Below, piece by piece: positions 8,306-18,004 of a stretch of DNA of 64,000 nucleotides. The translations under genes and the position numbers were made by a program. Numbering within the stretch: position 1 is the first letter of the stretch; each line of letters starts with the position of its first letter. Below the pieces are notes generated by a model that saw only the letters and a program-made list of their open reading frames with translations, was not told where the DNA came from and ran no database searches. The DNA comes from Sphingopyxis italica. Lineage in GTDB: Bacteria > Pseudomonadota > Alphaproteobacteria > Sphingomonadales > Sphingomonadaceae. The stretch covers positions 1-64,000 of the forward strand of contig NZ_JAATIT010000005.1 of assembly GCF_011926545.1 (NCBI RefSeq), given 5' to 3'.

Positions 8306-8633
8306 ATGGTTTCCCCCCATGCGCCGGTTGGTCCGGCGGTGGGAGAGATGTGGCATTGCCCCGGGAGCAGGGCAAGCCCGCGCCGAAGAATGAAGTCGCC
8401 GCCGTCACCGCGCGCAATGGGCTTGCCTTTGCGGGCAAAAACGCTATAGCCGCGCCCGATCCGGCACCCGACACCATCTGGCGTTGAGGCACCTTCCGGC
8501 GGAAGATTTTTCCTGCGTCATCTGGGCGGGAATGGGCTTCGGCGCGGCGGGCGGGCCAGTCATTTCCGGCAACGGGCGTGACAAATCCGGGTAGCCGATT
8601 CGTGACACACTATTTGAGAATGCAGGAAAAATC
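8306..8633. other. 328-bp intergenic region upstream of rpmF
   Basis: This gap separates the divergent MAPEG and rpmF genes. It must carry the promoter of the rpmF-plsX-fabH operon, but I could not pick a convincing -35/-10 pair. A short leftward frame here has no coding character. Confidence 0.4.
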
Positions 8634-8813
8634 ATGGCCGTTCCCAAGCGAAAAACCTCGCCCTCGAAGCGCGGCATGCGTCGCAGCCACGACAGCCTGA
8701 AGGTTGAAGCCTTTCAGGAATGCCCGAACTGCGGCGAGCTGAAGCGCCCGCACAACCTTTGCAACGCCTGCGGCCATTATAACGGCCGCGAAGTGGTGTC
8801 GGTCGGCGCGTAA
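8634..8813 (+). CDS. rpmF: 50S ribosomal protein L32
   Basis: The 59-residue protein begins [20 protein letters not shown], the L32 signature. It keeps a four-cysteine zinc ribbon (CPNCG at 30-34, CNACG at 43-47), so this is the zinc-binding form. aggaaa precedes the ATG. rpmF directly upstream of plsX and fabH is the common bacterial arrangement linking ribosome and fatty-acid genes. Confidence 0.97.
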   Translation: MAVPKRKTSPSKRGMRRSHDSLKVEAFQECPNCGELKRPHNLCNACGHYNGREVVSVGA

Positions 8814-8835
8814 TAAACAGGCCGGAGGGCATTAG

Positions 8836-9870
8836 ATGGCACTGACACCGCGAATCGCAATCGATGCGATGGGCGGTGACGTCGGCGTGCGCATGATGCT
8901 CGCCGGCGCCGCGATGGCGCGCCACAAGCACGACGGCCTCCGCTTCATCCTCGTCGGCGACGAGGAGCGGATCAAGGCGGCGCTCGAAAACCACCCGAAC
9001 CTGCGCGCGGCGTCGGATATCATCCACACCGACGGCGTGGTGACGGGCGAGGACAGGCCGAGCCAGGCGCTGCGCAAGGCGAAGAGCACTTCGATGGGGC
9101 TTGCGATCGACGCGGTGAAGCGCGGCGATGCCGGCGGCGCCGTGTCGGCGGGCAACACCGGCGCCTTGATGGCGATGGCGAAGCTCGCGCTGCGCACGAT
9201 GCCGGGGATCGACCGGCCGGCGCTCGCGGCGCTGCTGCCGACGCTCGGCGACAACGACGTCGTCATGCTCGACCTCGGCGCCAACACCGATTGCGACGCC
9301 AACAATCTGATCCAGTTCGCGGTGATGGGCGCCGCCTATGCGCGCACCGCGATGGGGCTCGAGCGCCCGCGCGTCGCGCTGCTCAACATCGGCACCGAGG
9401 AGCTGAAGGGCACCGGCGAGATCCGCGATGCGGCCGCGCGGCTGCGCGAGGCGCACGGGCTGCCGATGGAGTTCGCGGGCTTCATCGAGGGCGACAAATT
9501 GTCGCGCGGCGATGTCGATGTGATCGTCCACGACGGTTTTTCGGGCAATATCGCGCTCAAGACGATCGAGGGGACGGCGCGTTTCGTGACCGATCTGCTC
9601 CGCCGCGCCTTCACCAGTTCGACGCGCTCGAAGATCGGCTTTCTGATCTCGCGCCCCGCGACCGAGCTGCTGCGCCACCATCTCGACCCCAATAATCACA
9701 ATGGCGCGGTGTTCCTCGGCCTCAACGGCGTGGTGCTCAAGAGCCATGGCAGCGCCGATGCCAAGGGAGTCGCGAACTGCGTCCACCTGTGCGCCGAGCT
9801 GATCGAAAAGGATATTACGCGTCAGGTGACCGAGGATCTCGCGAATTTCCGCAGCGGCGGCGCGGCATGA
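8836..9870 (+). CDS. plsX: Phosphate acyltransferase PlsX
   Basis: PlsX makes acyl-phosphate from acyl-ACP for phosphatidic acid synthesis at the membrane. The 344-residue protein starts with the hallmark [12 protein letters not shown] and has the usual [10 protein letters not shown] and [12 protein letters not shown] segments. The stop codon overlaps the fabH start by 4 bp, so the two genes are translationally coupled. Confidence 0.97.
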   Translation: MALTPRIAIDAMGGDVGVRMMLAGAAMARHKHDGLRFILVGDEERIKAALENHPNLRAASDIIHTDGVVTGEDRPSQALRKAKSTSMGLAIDAVKRGDAGGAVSAGNTGALMAMAKLALRTMPGIDRPALAALLPTLGDNDVVMLDLGANTDCDANNLIQFAVMGAAYARTAMGLERPRVALLNIGTEELKGTGEIRDAAARLREAHGLPMEFAGFIEGDKLSRGDVDVIVHDGFSGNIALKTIEGTARFVTDLLRRAFTSSTRSKIGFLISRPATELLRHHLDPNNHNGAVFLGLNGVVLKSHGSADAKGVANCVHLCAELIEKDITRQVTEDLANFRSGGAA

Positions 9871-10832
9871 CGCGGCGCGCGATCCTGACCGGCACCGGAT
9901 CGGCCTTGCCGCGCACGCGCGTGTCGAACGCGGAACTGGCGCGGCGCGTCGACACGAGCGACGAGTGGATCGTCGAGCGCACCGGCATCCGTTTCCGCCA
10001 CATCGCCGAACCCGATGAGACGACCGCGACGCTTGGCGCCGATGCGGCGAAGCAGGCGCTGGCGGCGGCGGGGCTCGAACCCGCTGACATCGGGCTGATC
10101 ATCGTCGCGACCGCGACCCCCGATAATACGTTCCCGGCGAGCGCGACCAAGGTGCAGGCGCTGCTCGGCGTGCCCGATTGCATCGCCTTCGACGTCGCCG
10201 CGGTCTGCTCGGGCTTCCTTTATGCGGTGTCGGTCGCCGATTCGATGCTGCGCACCGGCGCGGCAAAGCACGCGCTGGTGATCGGCAGCGAGACGTTCAG
10301 CCGCATCCTCGACTGGGAGGACCGCACGACCTGCGTGTTGTTCGGCGACGGTGCGGGTGCGATCGTCCTGTCGGCCGAAGAGGTCGCCGACGACCGCGGC
10401 ATCCTCGCGACGCGGCTGCATGCCGAGGGAAAATACGCAGATATGCTCTATGTCGACGGCGGGCCGTCGACCACGGGCACCGTGGGCCATGTCCGGATGC
10501 AGGGGCGCGAAGTGTTCCGCCATGCGGTCACCAACCTGGCATCGGTGCTGGGCGAAGTGATGGGCGACGTCGGCCTGTCGGCGGCGGACATCGACTGGGT
10601 CGTGCCGCATCAGGCGAACAAGCGGATCATCGATGCGACCGCGAAAAAGCTGGGTTTGCCGGCCGAACGCGTCGTGCTGACGGTCGACCAGCATGCGAAC
10701 ACCTCGGCGGCGTCGGTGCCGCTCGCGCTCGACCTCGCGGTGCGCGACGGGCGCATCAAGCGCGGCGATCTGGTGGTGCTCGAGGCGATGGGCGGCGGCT
10801 TCACCTGGGGCGCGGCGGTGCTGCGCGTCTGA
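9867..10832 (+). CDS. fabH: 3-oxoacyl-ACP synthase III
   Basis: FabH condenses acetyl-CoA with malonyl-ACP to begin fatty-acid synthesis. The 321-residue protein has the catalytic Cys in [10 protein letters not shown] (C114), the His in VPHQANKRI and the Asn in QHANTSAAS, so the Cys-His-Asn triad is complete. The start is the ATG of the ATGA overlap with plsX. Confidence 0.97.
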   Translation: MTRRAILTGTGSALPRTRVSNAELARRVDTSDEWIVERTGIRFRHIAEPDETTATLGADAAKQALAAAGLEPADIGLIIVATATPDNTFPASATKVQALLGVPDCIAFDVAAVCSGFLYAVSVADSMLRTGAAKHALVIGSETFSRILDWEDRTTCVLFGDGAGAIVLSAEEVADDRGILATRLHAEGKYADMLYVDGGPSTTGTVGHVRMQGREVFRHAVTNLASVLGEVMGDVGLSAADIDWVVPHQANKRIIDATAKKLGLPAERVVLTVDQHANTSAASVPLALDLAVRDGRIKRGDLVVLEAMGGGFTWGAAVLRV

Positions 10833-10983
10833 CGCTTCGCTCCGGCGCGTCAACTTCTCGCTCCATCCGTTTCAGTTTGGCGGATTAATTCCGATTTGTT
10901 ACATAAGCGCGTGGGACTCGTGACGGTGGGGGCTGTCAGGGAACCAGTCGCGCATTTTCGCTTCAGAGGGGGAAGGGATCAAC

Positions 10984-11277
10984 ATGACCGCAGGGACGCT
11001 TACGCGAGCCGATATCGCCAGCCGCATCAACCAGCAGATCGGGCTGTCGCGCAATGAATCGGCGGCGATCGTCGAATCGATTCTCGACCATATGTCCGAC
11101 GCGCTCGCGGTCGGGCAGAATGTGAAGATTTCGGGCTTCGGCACCTTTGTGCTGCGCGACAAGGCGCAGCGGATCGGCCGCAATCCCAAGACGGGGATCG
11201 AAGTTCCGATCCTGCCGCGGCGCGTGATGACGTTTCGCGCCAGCCAGACGATGCGAGCGCGCGTTGCCGGCAAATAG
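10984..11277 (+). CDS. ihfA: Integration host factor alpha subunit
   Basis: This 97-residue DNA-bending protein has the HU/IHF fold: an acidic-basic N-terminal helix pair, then [23 protein letters not shown] with the conserved Asn-Pro that intercalates into DNA. The alpha-subunit form is indicated by [10 protein letters not shown] and the neighbourhood (fabH, ihfA, merR is standard in sphingomonads). It partners IHF-beta, which is not encoded in this window. Confidence 0.93.
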   Translation: MTAGTLTRADIASRINQQIGLSRNESAAIVESILDHMSDALAVGQNVKISGFGTFVLRDKAQRIGRNPKTGIEVPILPRRVMTFRASQTMRARVAGK

Positions 11278-11306
11278 GTTCCGCCCTATCGATGTCGGGG
11301 TCTGAC

Positions 11307-11693
11307 ATGGCCGACGATGACGGCAAGGCGGCGGGCGCCATGCTGGCGATCGGCGAACTCGCGGTGCGCATCGGCGTGCCGACGCATGTGCTGCGATATT
11401 GGGAAACGCGTTTCCCGCAACTGAAGCCGCTCCAGCGGTCGGGCCGTCGCCGCTATTACCGCGCCGAGGATGTCGCGCTCGCCGAGCGTATCCATCATTT
11501 GCTGCATGTGCAGGGCTTTACGGTCGATGGCGCGCGCAAGGCGCTGTCTTCCGAGCCGGGCGCCGCGCCCGCCGCCCCGCGCCCGCCGTTGCCGCGCGAG
11601 ACGCTTGAGGCGGGGGCACCGGTACGGGCGGGGGGCATTCCGGTCGAAGCACTCGTGGCGCTGCGCCAGAGGCTGGCTGCGGCGCTGGGTTGA
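11307..11693 (+). CDS. MerR family transcriptional regulator
   Basis: The protein has a winged-helix MerR domain: IGELAVRIGVPTHVLRYWETRFPQ, then RRYYRAEDVALAERIHHLL. The Pro/Ala-rich tail has no metal-binding Cys. This is the short MerR protein usually found next to ihfA; its target is unknown. An ATG at 11292 is an alternative start. The two genes are probably cotranscribed (29-bp gap). Confidence 0.88.
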   Translation: MADDDGKAAGAMLAIGELAVRIGVPTHVLRYWETRFPQLKPLQRSGRRRYYRAEDVALAERIHHLLHVQGFTVDGARKALSSEPGAAPAAPRPPLPRETLEAGAPVRAGGIPVEALVALRQRLAAALG

Positions 11694-11756
11694 AGTAAGG
11701 GCGGTTGCGGCCGGCGAGGCGGCTTTTGGGATGGTGAGCTGTCATTCCCAACATTC

Positions 11757-11833
11757 GTCATTCCCGCGAAAGCGGGAACCCGGGGTGGGATCAACTGGCG
11801 CACGCTCTGGGTTCCCGCTTTCGCGGGAATGAC
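11757..11833. repeat. Perfect 25-bp inverted repeat (REP element)
   Basis: Arms at 11757-11781 and 11809-11833 are exact complements (core ttcccgcgaaagcgggaa), with a 27-base loop. A partial extra copy of the first bases (gtcattccc) occurs at 11741. It lies between convergent merR and sixA. The class is common in bacterial intergenic DNA. Confidence 0.85.
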
Positions 11834-11893
11834 GGGCTAATGAGAAATATGAGGGCCGCAATCGGTCGTTTTCAGCCGGGCCGAAGGATGCGC

Positions 11894-12445
11894 TCAGTCG
11901 TCGTCCATGGCGGGGGCGAGCGCGGGGTCGAGGTCGCGGGGGCGGATGAAGTCCGCGAAACGCGCCACGTCGATGTCGAGACCGTGCCAGTCGGCGATGT
12001 CGAGATCGAGGCGCGCGAGCGCCGACGTCGGCAGCTTTTCCTCGACCCTGGCGCGGAGGTCGTCGCCCGGCGTTTCGGGGACGAGCATCAGGATCAGGTC
12101 TTCTAGGCCGGGATTATGGCCTGAGATCAGGAGGTGCCCGGCGTCGCGGCCGGTATCGCGGATCACGTCGATCAGCGTCGCGGCGGAGGCGAGATAGATG
12201 CGGCGGTCCCAATGGGGTTCGAGCGCGTCGAGGCCGGCGGCGGGCTGGAAGATGTCGAGCGTTTCGGTCACACGCACTGCGGGCGAGGCGATGATGCGGT
12301 CGACGGGGAGTTTCTGCCGTTTCAGCCACTGTCCGATCAATTCGGCGCCGCGCGCGCCACGTTTGTTGATCGGACGGTCGAAGTCGCGCTCGACGGCCAC
12401 GTCCCAACCCGATTTGGCGTGGCGCAGGATGGTCAAACTCTTCAA
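11894..12445 (-). CDS. SixA-type histidine phosphatase
   Basis: The 183-residue protein starts with LTILRHAKSGW, the RHG signature of histidine phosphatases. It keeps RIIASPAVRVTET and the second His in ISGHNPGLEDL. SixA-like enzymes dephosphorylate phosphohistidine on signalling proteins; the partner here is unknown. It lies 57 bp downstream of the helicase gene on the same strand and may be cotranscribed. Confidence 0.88.
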   Translation of the reverse strand: MKSLTILRHAKSGWDVAVERDFDRPINKRGARGAELIGQWLKRQKLPVDRIIASPAVRVTETLDIFQPAAGLDALEPHWDRRIYLASAATLIDVIRDTGRDAGHLLISGHNPGLEDLILMLVPETPGDDLRARVEEKLPTSALARLDLDIADWHGLDIDVARFADFIRPRDLDPALAPAMDDD

Positions 12446-12502
12446 AATATCTCCCCGCGCCGTTGCGCTATCCCTCGATTTCGCGGGCCTTGTGCCGCAA
12501 AC

Positions 12503-15238
12503 TTATGACGGTGAAAAGGCCGGGAAGGCGCTTTTTCTGCGTTCGACGTTCGCCGCGGCGACATGGTTGACCGCTTCGTCGAGCGGCAGGCGGCGAATGG
12601 GGGTGCCTTCGGGAAAGGCGCTGAGCAGCCGCGAGGGGAAGCTGGGCGAGAGCATGACGAATTGGCCAAAATCGTCGGCGCGGCGGATCAGGCGTCCGAA
12701 CGCCTGCCCGATGCGGCCGCGAATGACCATATCGTCATAGGCGCTGCCGCCCTGTGCCGCCCGGCGCGCCGCGTGGAGGATCGTCGGGCGCGGCCACGGC
12801 ACACCCTCCATCACCACCAGCCGAAGCGAATCGCCCGGGACATCGACGCCGTCGCGCAGCGCATCGGTGCCGAGCAGCGACGCGTGCGGGTCGGCGCGGA
12901 AGATGTCGACGAGCGTGCCGGTGTCGAGCGGGTCGACGTGCTGCGCGAACAGCGGCAGCCCGGCGCGCGCGAGCCGGTCGGCGATGCGCGAATGGACGAT
13001 GCGCAGCCGCCGGATCGCGCTGAACAGCCCGAGCGCGCCGCCGCCCGCCGCCTCGATCAGCCGGCTATAGGCGCCGGCGAGCGCGGGCAGGTCGCCGCGC
13101 GCGATGTCGGTGACGATCAGCACTTCGGACTGGCGCGCATAGTCGAACGGGCTCGGCACCGCGAAATGGCCGACGCCGCCCTCCATATGGCGGGCGCCGG
13201 TGCGGATGTCGGCGTCGGTCCAGCCACCCCGGCCGTGCCCGCCGCCGCGCAAGGTCGCCGAGGTGACGAGCACGCCCTGCGCAGGGCGATAGACGACCTC
13301 GGCGATCGGCCGCGCGGGGTCGAGCCAGTGGCGGTGAAGACCGCAGTCAAACTCGCGCCCGTCGTAACGGTCGACCGCGAGCCAGTCGACGAAATCGGGA
13401 TCGGCGGGGCCGCCGACGCGGCCGAGCAGCGACAGCCAGCTGCCGAGCGTGTCGATCCGCGTCCCGAGGCTGTGCCGCGCGCCATCGACGCGGGCGCGCG
13501 CCTGCCCGTCGAGCCAGTCGGGCGGGTCCTCGATCAACGCTTCAAGCCGTTTGCCGAGCGCCATCAGGGGACGGAGCAGCGCCTCGATCGCATCGCTCGC
13601 GCTGGCAGCGGCGGTGACGAGCTGGGGGTCGGGGTCGGCGAGTTCGGTTTCGAGGCCATAGCCGGTGTCGGCGGTGCGGCTGTCGATGCCGCGTGCATAA
13701 ACCATGGCGCGGACAGCGACGAGCAGCCGTTCGATCGCGCCCCACGGCTCGTTTTCGGACAGGCGGCCGAGCCAGCCGTCGCCGGGGAGTTCGGCGGCGG
13801 CTTGGATCGCCGCCTGGATCGCCTTGTCGCCCGCCTCGTCATAGCTTGCCACATCGGCGAGGCGTGCGGCGAGCCCGCGCCGCCGCCCGCGCGACTTGCC
13901 TTCGGGGCCGAGCACCCAGCGGCGGATTTCGACCGCTTCCTGTCCGGTGAGCGCGGCGGCGAACATGCTGTCGGCGGCGTCCCACAGATGATGGCCCTCG
14001 TCGAAGATCAGCCGCGTCGCGGGAGCCCCGCCGTCACGCGGGCGCGCCGCCTGCACCATCGTCAGCGCATGATTGGCGATGACGATGTCGGCCTGCGTCG
14101 CGGCGCGCGCCGAATGTTCGATGAAGCATTTGCGGAAATGCGGGCAGCCGGCATAGATGCACTCGCCGCGCCGGTCGGTGAGCGCGGTGGTGCCGTTGCG
14201 GCGGAACAGCGCGGGGAGCCAGCCGGGCAGGTCGCCGCCGACCATGTCGCCGTCGCGGCTGTAGGCGGCCCAGCGCGCGACGAGCTGCGCGAGGATCGCG
14301 GCGCGGCCCGAAAAACCGCCCTGCAGCGCGTCCTCGAGATTGAGCAGGCAGAGATAATTTTCGCGGCCCTTGCGCACGACGACCTTTTCGCGGTGCGTCG
14401 CGGCGTCGGGGTAGAGCCGCTCGGTCTCGCGCGACAATTGGCGTTGCAGCGCCTTGGTGAAGGTCGAGATGCAGACGCTGCCCGCCGACTGGTCGATCCA
14501 TTGTTTGGCGGGGGCGAGATAGCCCAATGTCTTGCCGATGCCGGTGCCGGCCTCGGCGACGAGCATCCGCGGCGCGTCCTTGCGCTCGCGCGGGGCGAAG
14601 ATCGCGGCGGTGGCGCGGGCGTAATCCTGTTGCCCTGGACGGCGTTCGGCGCCGTCGCCGGTCAGGCGGTCGAGCCGCGCCGCAACGTCGGCTTCGTCGA
14701 TCGTCACCTGGCGCGGCGCGCCGCGCGGCGAGCTTTCCTCCCATTCGGGGAGGCGGGCGAAGAGCCACCGATCGTTGGCGTCGGGGCGGGAGAGGCGCGG
14801 CTGGACGAGCGGCGCCCACGACCAGCGTTGGCGCGCCAGTGCTTCGGCACCGTGCCATGCGCCCTCGCGCTCGGGCCAGCCGGGGTCGCCGAGGCTGGCG
14901 AGCATCGCCGCGGCCGCTTGGGGCAGGAAGGCGGCGATGTCTTCTTCGGCTTTGGGCGGGGTCAGCCCGACGGCGGCGGCGATTCCCGCCGGGGTCGGCA
15001 CCGCGAAGCGCGCGGGATAGAGGAAGGCGAAAAGCTCGAGCAGGTCGAGCCCCGAGAGTTCGGGATAGCCGAGCCGGTCGCCGGTCAGCGTCGCATTGAG
15101 GAGGAGGTGCGGGGTCGCCGCGACCGCCGCGATCGCCTCGCCGCGTCCGACACGCTGGACGCGGCCGTGCGTGTCGGCGAGCCAGATGCCGATATGGCTC
15201 GCGTGGATCGCGGGCAGGGTAAGCGGGTCGGGCGCCAT
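12503..15238 (-). CDS. DinG/YoaA-like ATP-dependent DNA helicase
   Basis: This 911-residue superfamily 2 XPD-type helicase has Walker A AEAGTGIGKT at 229-238 and the DEAH-like box DEGHHLWD. Four Cys fit the Fe-S cluster of this family: one in GRENYLC and three in CIYAGCPHFRKC. The C-terminal motif VI region reads GRIGQAFGRLIRR. The first ~180 residues resemble the degenerate exonuclease-like region of some DinG proteins but show no clear catalytic residues. The likely role is 5'-3' unwinding in repair or at R-loops. Confidence 0.9.
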   Translation of the reverse strand: MAPDPLTLPAIHASHIGIWLADTHGRVQRVGRGEAIAAVAATPHLLLNATLTGDRLGYPELSGLDLLELFAFLYPARFAVPTPAGIAAAVGLTPPKAEEDIAAFLPQAAAAMLASLGDPGWPEREGAWHGAEALARQRWSWAPLVQPRLSRPDANDRWLFARLPEWEESSPRGAPRQVTIDEADVAARLDRLTGDGAERRPGQQDYARATAAIFAPRERKDAPRMLVAEAGTGIGKTLGYLAPAKQWIDQSAGSVCISTFTKALQRQLSRETERLYPDAATHREKVVVRKGRENYLCLLNLEDALQGGFSGRAAILAQLVARWAAYSRDGDMVGGDLPGWLPALFRRNGTTALTDRRGECIYAGCPHFRKCFIEHSARAATQADIVIANHALTMVQAARPRDGGAPATRLIFDEGHHLWDAADSMFAAALTGQEAVEIRRWVLGPEGKSRGRRRGLAARLADVASYDEAGDKAIQAAIQAAAELPGDGWLGRLSENEPWGAIERLLVAVRAMVYARGIDSRTADTGYGLETELADPDPQLVTAAASASDAIEALLRPLMALGKRLEALIEDPPDWLDGQARARVDGARHSLGTRIDTLGSWLSLLGRVGGPADPDFVDWLAVDRYDGREFDCGLHRHWLDPARPIAEVVYRPAQGVLVTSATLRGGGHGRGGWTDADIRTGARHMEGGVGHFAVPSPFDYARQSEVLIVTDIARGDLPALAGAYSRLIEAAGGGALGLFSAIRRLRIVHSRIADRLARAGLPLFAQHVDPLDTGTLVDIFRADPHASLLGTDALRDGVDVPGDSLRLVVMEGVPWPRPTILHAARRAAQGGSAYDDMVIRGRIGQAFGRLIRRADDFGQFVMLSPSFPSRLLSAFPEGTPIRRLPLDEAVNHVAAANVERRKSAFPAFSPS

Positions 15239-15280
15239 CGCCCTACGCTAGGGACAAAAGAGGAACGCGGCAAGGTTGCC

Positions 15281-15420
15281 CGATCCTCCCTGTCGCGAAG
15301 CGATGGGGAGGGGGACCGTCCGCGCAGCGGATGGTGGAGGGGCGGCAACGGTGGCGCCAAGGCCCCTCCGTCAGCCCTACGGGCTGCCACCTCCCCATCG
15401 CTTCGCGACAGGGAGGATCG
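15281..15420. repeat. ~140-bp palindromic dispersed element, copy 1
   Basis: The outer arms 15281-15311 and 15390-15420 are perfect 31-bp complements, and smaller internal palindromes surround positions 15318-15333 and 15371-15388. A second, diverged copy occupies 29983-30116. It encodes no protein. Ends and size suggest a non-autonomous mobile element or a large REP-like unit. It lies between the helicase and PilZ genes. Confidence 0.8.
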
Positions 15421-15424
15421 AAAG

Positions 15425-15793
15425 TCAGCTCAATCCGCGGCGTCCGAATACCGGCGGGCGGCTGCTGTGGAAGATTTGCGCGGGCTCGATCATCGCCGCG
15501 TTCCGCGCGCTCTGGAGCGCGTTGTAGAGCGCGCCTTGCGCCAGCTCATAGGGGAAGCGCACGCCCATGCGGTCGTGCTCCGCCCACATGACCACCGCGT
15601 AGGTGACCTGACCGCCATAATGGATTTCGCAGCGCGAACGCGCCGGCATGCTCGCCCCGTCGACGCGCGCGCCGCCTTCGGACAGATCGGTGATCCGGCC
15701 GTCGACGAAATTGAGAATGCCGTTGACGGTGACGTCGATCGACACCGGGGTGCGCTTGTGGCCGCGGGCCGCGGGAAGGCGAAAATTGTCCAT
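15425..15793 (-). CDS. PilZ domain protein
   Basis: The 122-residue protein is one PilZ domain, with basic residues near the N-terminus (RLPAARGHKRTPV) and ITDLSEGGARVDG, which matches the D/NxSxxG motif that binds cyclic di-GMP. It is probably a cytoplasmic c-di-GMP receptor. The repeat element begins 4 bp past its stop codon. Confidence 0.85.
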   Translation of the reverse strand: MDNFRLPAARGHKRTPVSIDVTVNGILNFVDGRITDLSEGGARVDGASMPARSRCEIHYGGQVTYAVVMWAEHDRMGVRFPYELAQGALYNALQSARNAAMIEPAQIFHSSRPPVFGRRGLS

Positions 15794-15899
15794 GGCCGGG
15801 ACGTTATGCTGTCATGGTAAATTTTCCGGTAATGATGTTGGTTCGCGGCGGGACAATTTTGCCTTTCGATTTGGCCCCGCTTGCCGCTATGGGCGCGGG

Positions 15900-17516
15900 A
15901 TGACCGACTTGCACCTTCATCCTTCGCTGCGCGAACCCGCGCAAACGTCCAAGGCCTGGCCGTTCGAGGAAGCGCGCAAGCTGGTCAAACGCTATCCCGA
16001 TGGAAAGCCCGGCGGCGAGGCGGTGATTTTCGAGACGGGCTATGGCCCGTCGGGGCTGCCGCATATCGGCACGTTCAACGAAGTGCTGCGCACGACGATG
16101 GTGCGGCGCGCCTATGAGGCGCTGACCGCCAAAGAATCCGGGGTGGCCGCGCCGACGCGGCTGGTCGCGTTCAGCGACGACATGGACGGTCTGCGCAAGG
16201 TTCCCGACAATGTGCCGAACGGCGACATGCTGCGCGAATATCTGGGCAAGCCGCTGACCGCAATCCCCGATCCGTTCGGCAAGTTCGAAAGTTTCGCGCA
16301 TCATAACAATGCGATGCTGCGCGAGTTTCTCGACCGGTTCGGCTTCGAATATGAATTTGTGAGCTCGACCGAACAATATAAGGCGGGTGCGTTCGACGAT
16401 GCGCTGAAGAATGTCCTGCGCCACAATCAGGATATCCTCGACATCATGCTGCCGACGCTGCGCGCCGAGCGGGCGGCGACCTATTCGCCGATCTTGCCGG
16501 TCAGTCCCAGGTCGGGGATCGTGCTGCAGGTGCCGGTGACGGTGGTCGATGCCGACGCGGGGCTCGTGTCGTTCGAGGACGAAGGCGAGACGATCACGCA
16601 TTCGGTTTTGGGCGGCGGCGCGAAGTTGCAGTGGAAGGTCGACTGGGCGATGCGCTGGGTCGCGCTGGGCGTCGATTACGAGATGTACGGCAAGGACCTG
16701 ACCGACAGCGGCGTCCAGTCGGGCAAGATCGCCAAGGCATTGGGCGGGCGCAAGCCCGAGGGGCTGATCTACGAGATGTTCCTCGACGAGAAGGGCGAGA
16801 AGATTTCGAAGTCGAAGGGTAATGGCCTGTCGATCGAGGAATGGCTGAGCTATGGCAGCGAGGAAAGCTTGGCTTTCTTCGCGTTCCGCGAGCCCAAGGC
16901 GGCGAAGCAGCTGCATATCGGCGTGGTGCCGAAGGCGGTCGACGAATATCTGCAGATGCGTGGCAATTATCCCGGACAGGACGGCGACAAGAAGCTCGGC
17001 AATCCGGTGCATCATGTCCATGTCGCGCGCGGGGAGGATGTTCCTGCGACCGAGTTGCCCGTGACCTTCGGGCTGCTACTCAACCTCGTCGGAGTGATGG
17101 GTGCCGATGCGTCGAAGGAGCAGATCTGGCGCTACCTCGGCCAATATGTCGCGGGCGCCAATGCCGAGAGTTATCCCGAACTCGACCGGCTGATCGACAA
17201 TGCGATGGCGTATAACCGCGATTTCGTCGCGCCGACCTTGCAGCGCCGCAAGCCGATGGGCGGCGAGGGGGCGGCATTGGAGGAACTCGACGGCAGGCTG
17301 GCTGCGCTGCCCGCCGATGCGTCGGCCGACGACATCCAGAATATCGTTTACGAGATCGGCAAGAACGAGGCCTTTGGCTTTGAAAACCTGCGCGATTGGT
17401 TCAAAGCTCTCTACGAGACCCTGCTCGGATCGAGCGCGGGGCCGCGGATGGGGAGCTTCATCGCGCTGTTCGGGATAGACAACACGCGGCGGCTGATCGC
17501 CGAGGCTTTGGCATGA
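15900..17516 (+). CDS. lysK: Lysyl-tRNA synthetase, class I
   Basis: The 538-residue enzyme charges tRNA-Lys. It is the class I (archaeal-type) form usual in alphaproteobacteria, with the HIGH-like motif SGLPHIGTFNE (residues 51-61) and the KMSKS motif as KISKSKGNG near residue 302. The start at 15900 is chosen over the longer frame from 15648, which overlaps the PilZ gene. Its stop overlaps the next gene by ATGA. Confidence 0.96.
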   Translation: MTDLHLHPSLREPAQTSKAWPFEEARKLVKRYPDGKPGGEAVIFETGYGPSGLPHIGTFNEVLRTTMVRRAYEALTAKESGVAAPTRLVAFSDDMDGLRKVPDNVPNGDMLREYLGKPLTAIPDPFGKFESFAHHNNAMLREFLDRFGFEYEFVSSTEQYKAGAFDDALKNVLRHNQDILDIMLPTLRAERAATYSPILPVSPRSGIVLQVPVTVVDADAGLVSFEDEGETITHSVLGGGAKLQWKVDWAMRWVALGVDYEMYGKDLTDSGVQSGKIAKALGGRKPEGLIYEMFLDEKGEKISKSKGNGLSIEEWLSYGSEESLAFFAFREPKAAKQLHIGVVPKAVDEYLQMRGNYPGQDGDKKLGNPVHHVHVARGEDVPATELPVTFGLLLNLVGVMGADASKEQIWRYLGQYVAGANAESYPELDRLIDNAMAYNRDFVAPTLQRRKPMGGEGAALEELDGRLAALPADASADDIQNIVYEIGKNEAFGFENLRDWFKALYETLLGSSAGPRMGSFIALFGIDNTRRLIAEALA

Positions 17517-18004
17517 GCGATGTCATCGACATTTTCACGACCGGCGGGACGATCGACAAGGTCTATTTCGACGCCTTGAGCGAGTTCCAGATCGGGCCCG
17601 CGGCGATCCCCGACATGCTGCGCGAGAATAATGTCCATGTCGCGCACCGCGTGACGCAGCTGATGCGCAAGGACAGCCTCGAATTGGGCGATGCCGACCG
17701 TGAGGCGATCCGCGCCGCGGTCGCCGCGAGCGACGCGTCGCGCATCCTCGTCACGCATGGCACCGATACGATGGTCGTCACCGGGCGCGTGCTCGCGGGG
17801 ATTGCGGGCAAGACGATCGTGATGACGGGTGCGATGCAGCCCGCGTCGGTGCGCGCCAGCGACGCCGAATTCAACGTCGGATTTGCGTTGGCGGCGGTGC
17901 AGACGTTGCCGCCCGGGGTCTATGTCGCGATGAACGGGATGATCTTCGATCCGGCGAAGACGGTGAAGGATCGCGCGGGAGCGCGGTTCGTGCAGGAAGG
18001 CTGA
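17513..18004 (+). CDS. Single-domain asparaginase-like protein
   Basis: The 163-residue protein corresponds only to the N-terminal domain of L-asparaginases (usual length about 330). It keeps FTTGGTIDK with the nucleophile Thr, THGTDTMVVTG with the second Thr-Asp pair, and a late Lys in AKTVKDRAG, so the catalytic set looks complete while the C-terminal domain is absent. ATGA overlap with lysK implies coupled translation. It may be a real short hydrolase or a protein with changed function. No frameshift remnant of a second domain follows. Confidence 0.8.
   Translation: MSDVIDIFTTGGTIDKVYFDALSEFQIGPAAIPDMLRENNVHVAHRVTQLMRKDSLELGDADREAIRAAVAASDASRILVTHGTDTMVVTGRVLAGIAGKTIVMTGAMQPASVRASDAEFNVGFALAAVQTLPPGVYVAMNGMIFDPAKTVKDRAGARFVQEG

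Noticed and set aside
12563-15820. A 1085-codon frame on the plus strand opposite the helicase and PilZ genes.
   Set aside because: It reads through the palindromic element and the real helicase gene. The composition is Arg/Ala/Gly-biased without recognisable motifs.
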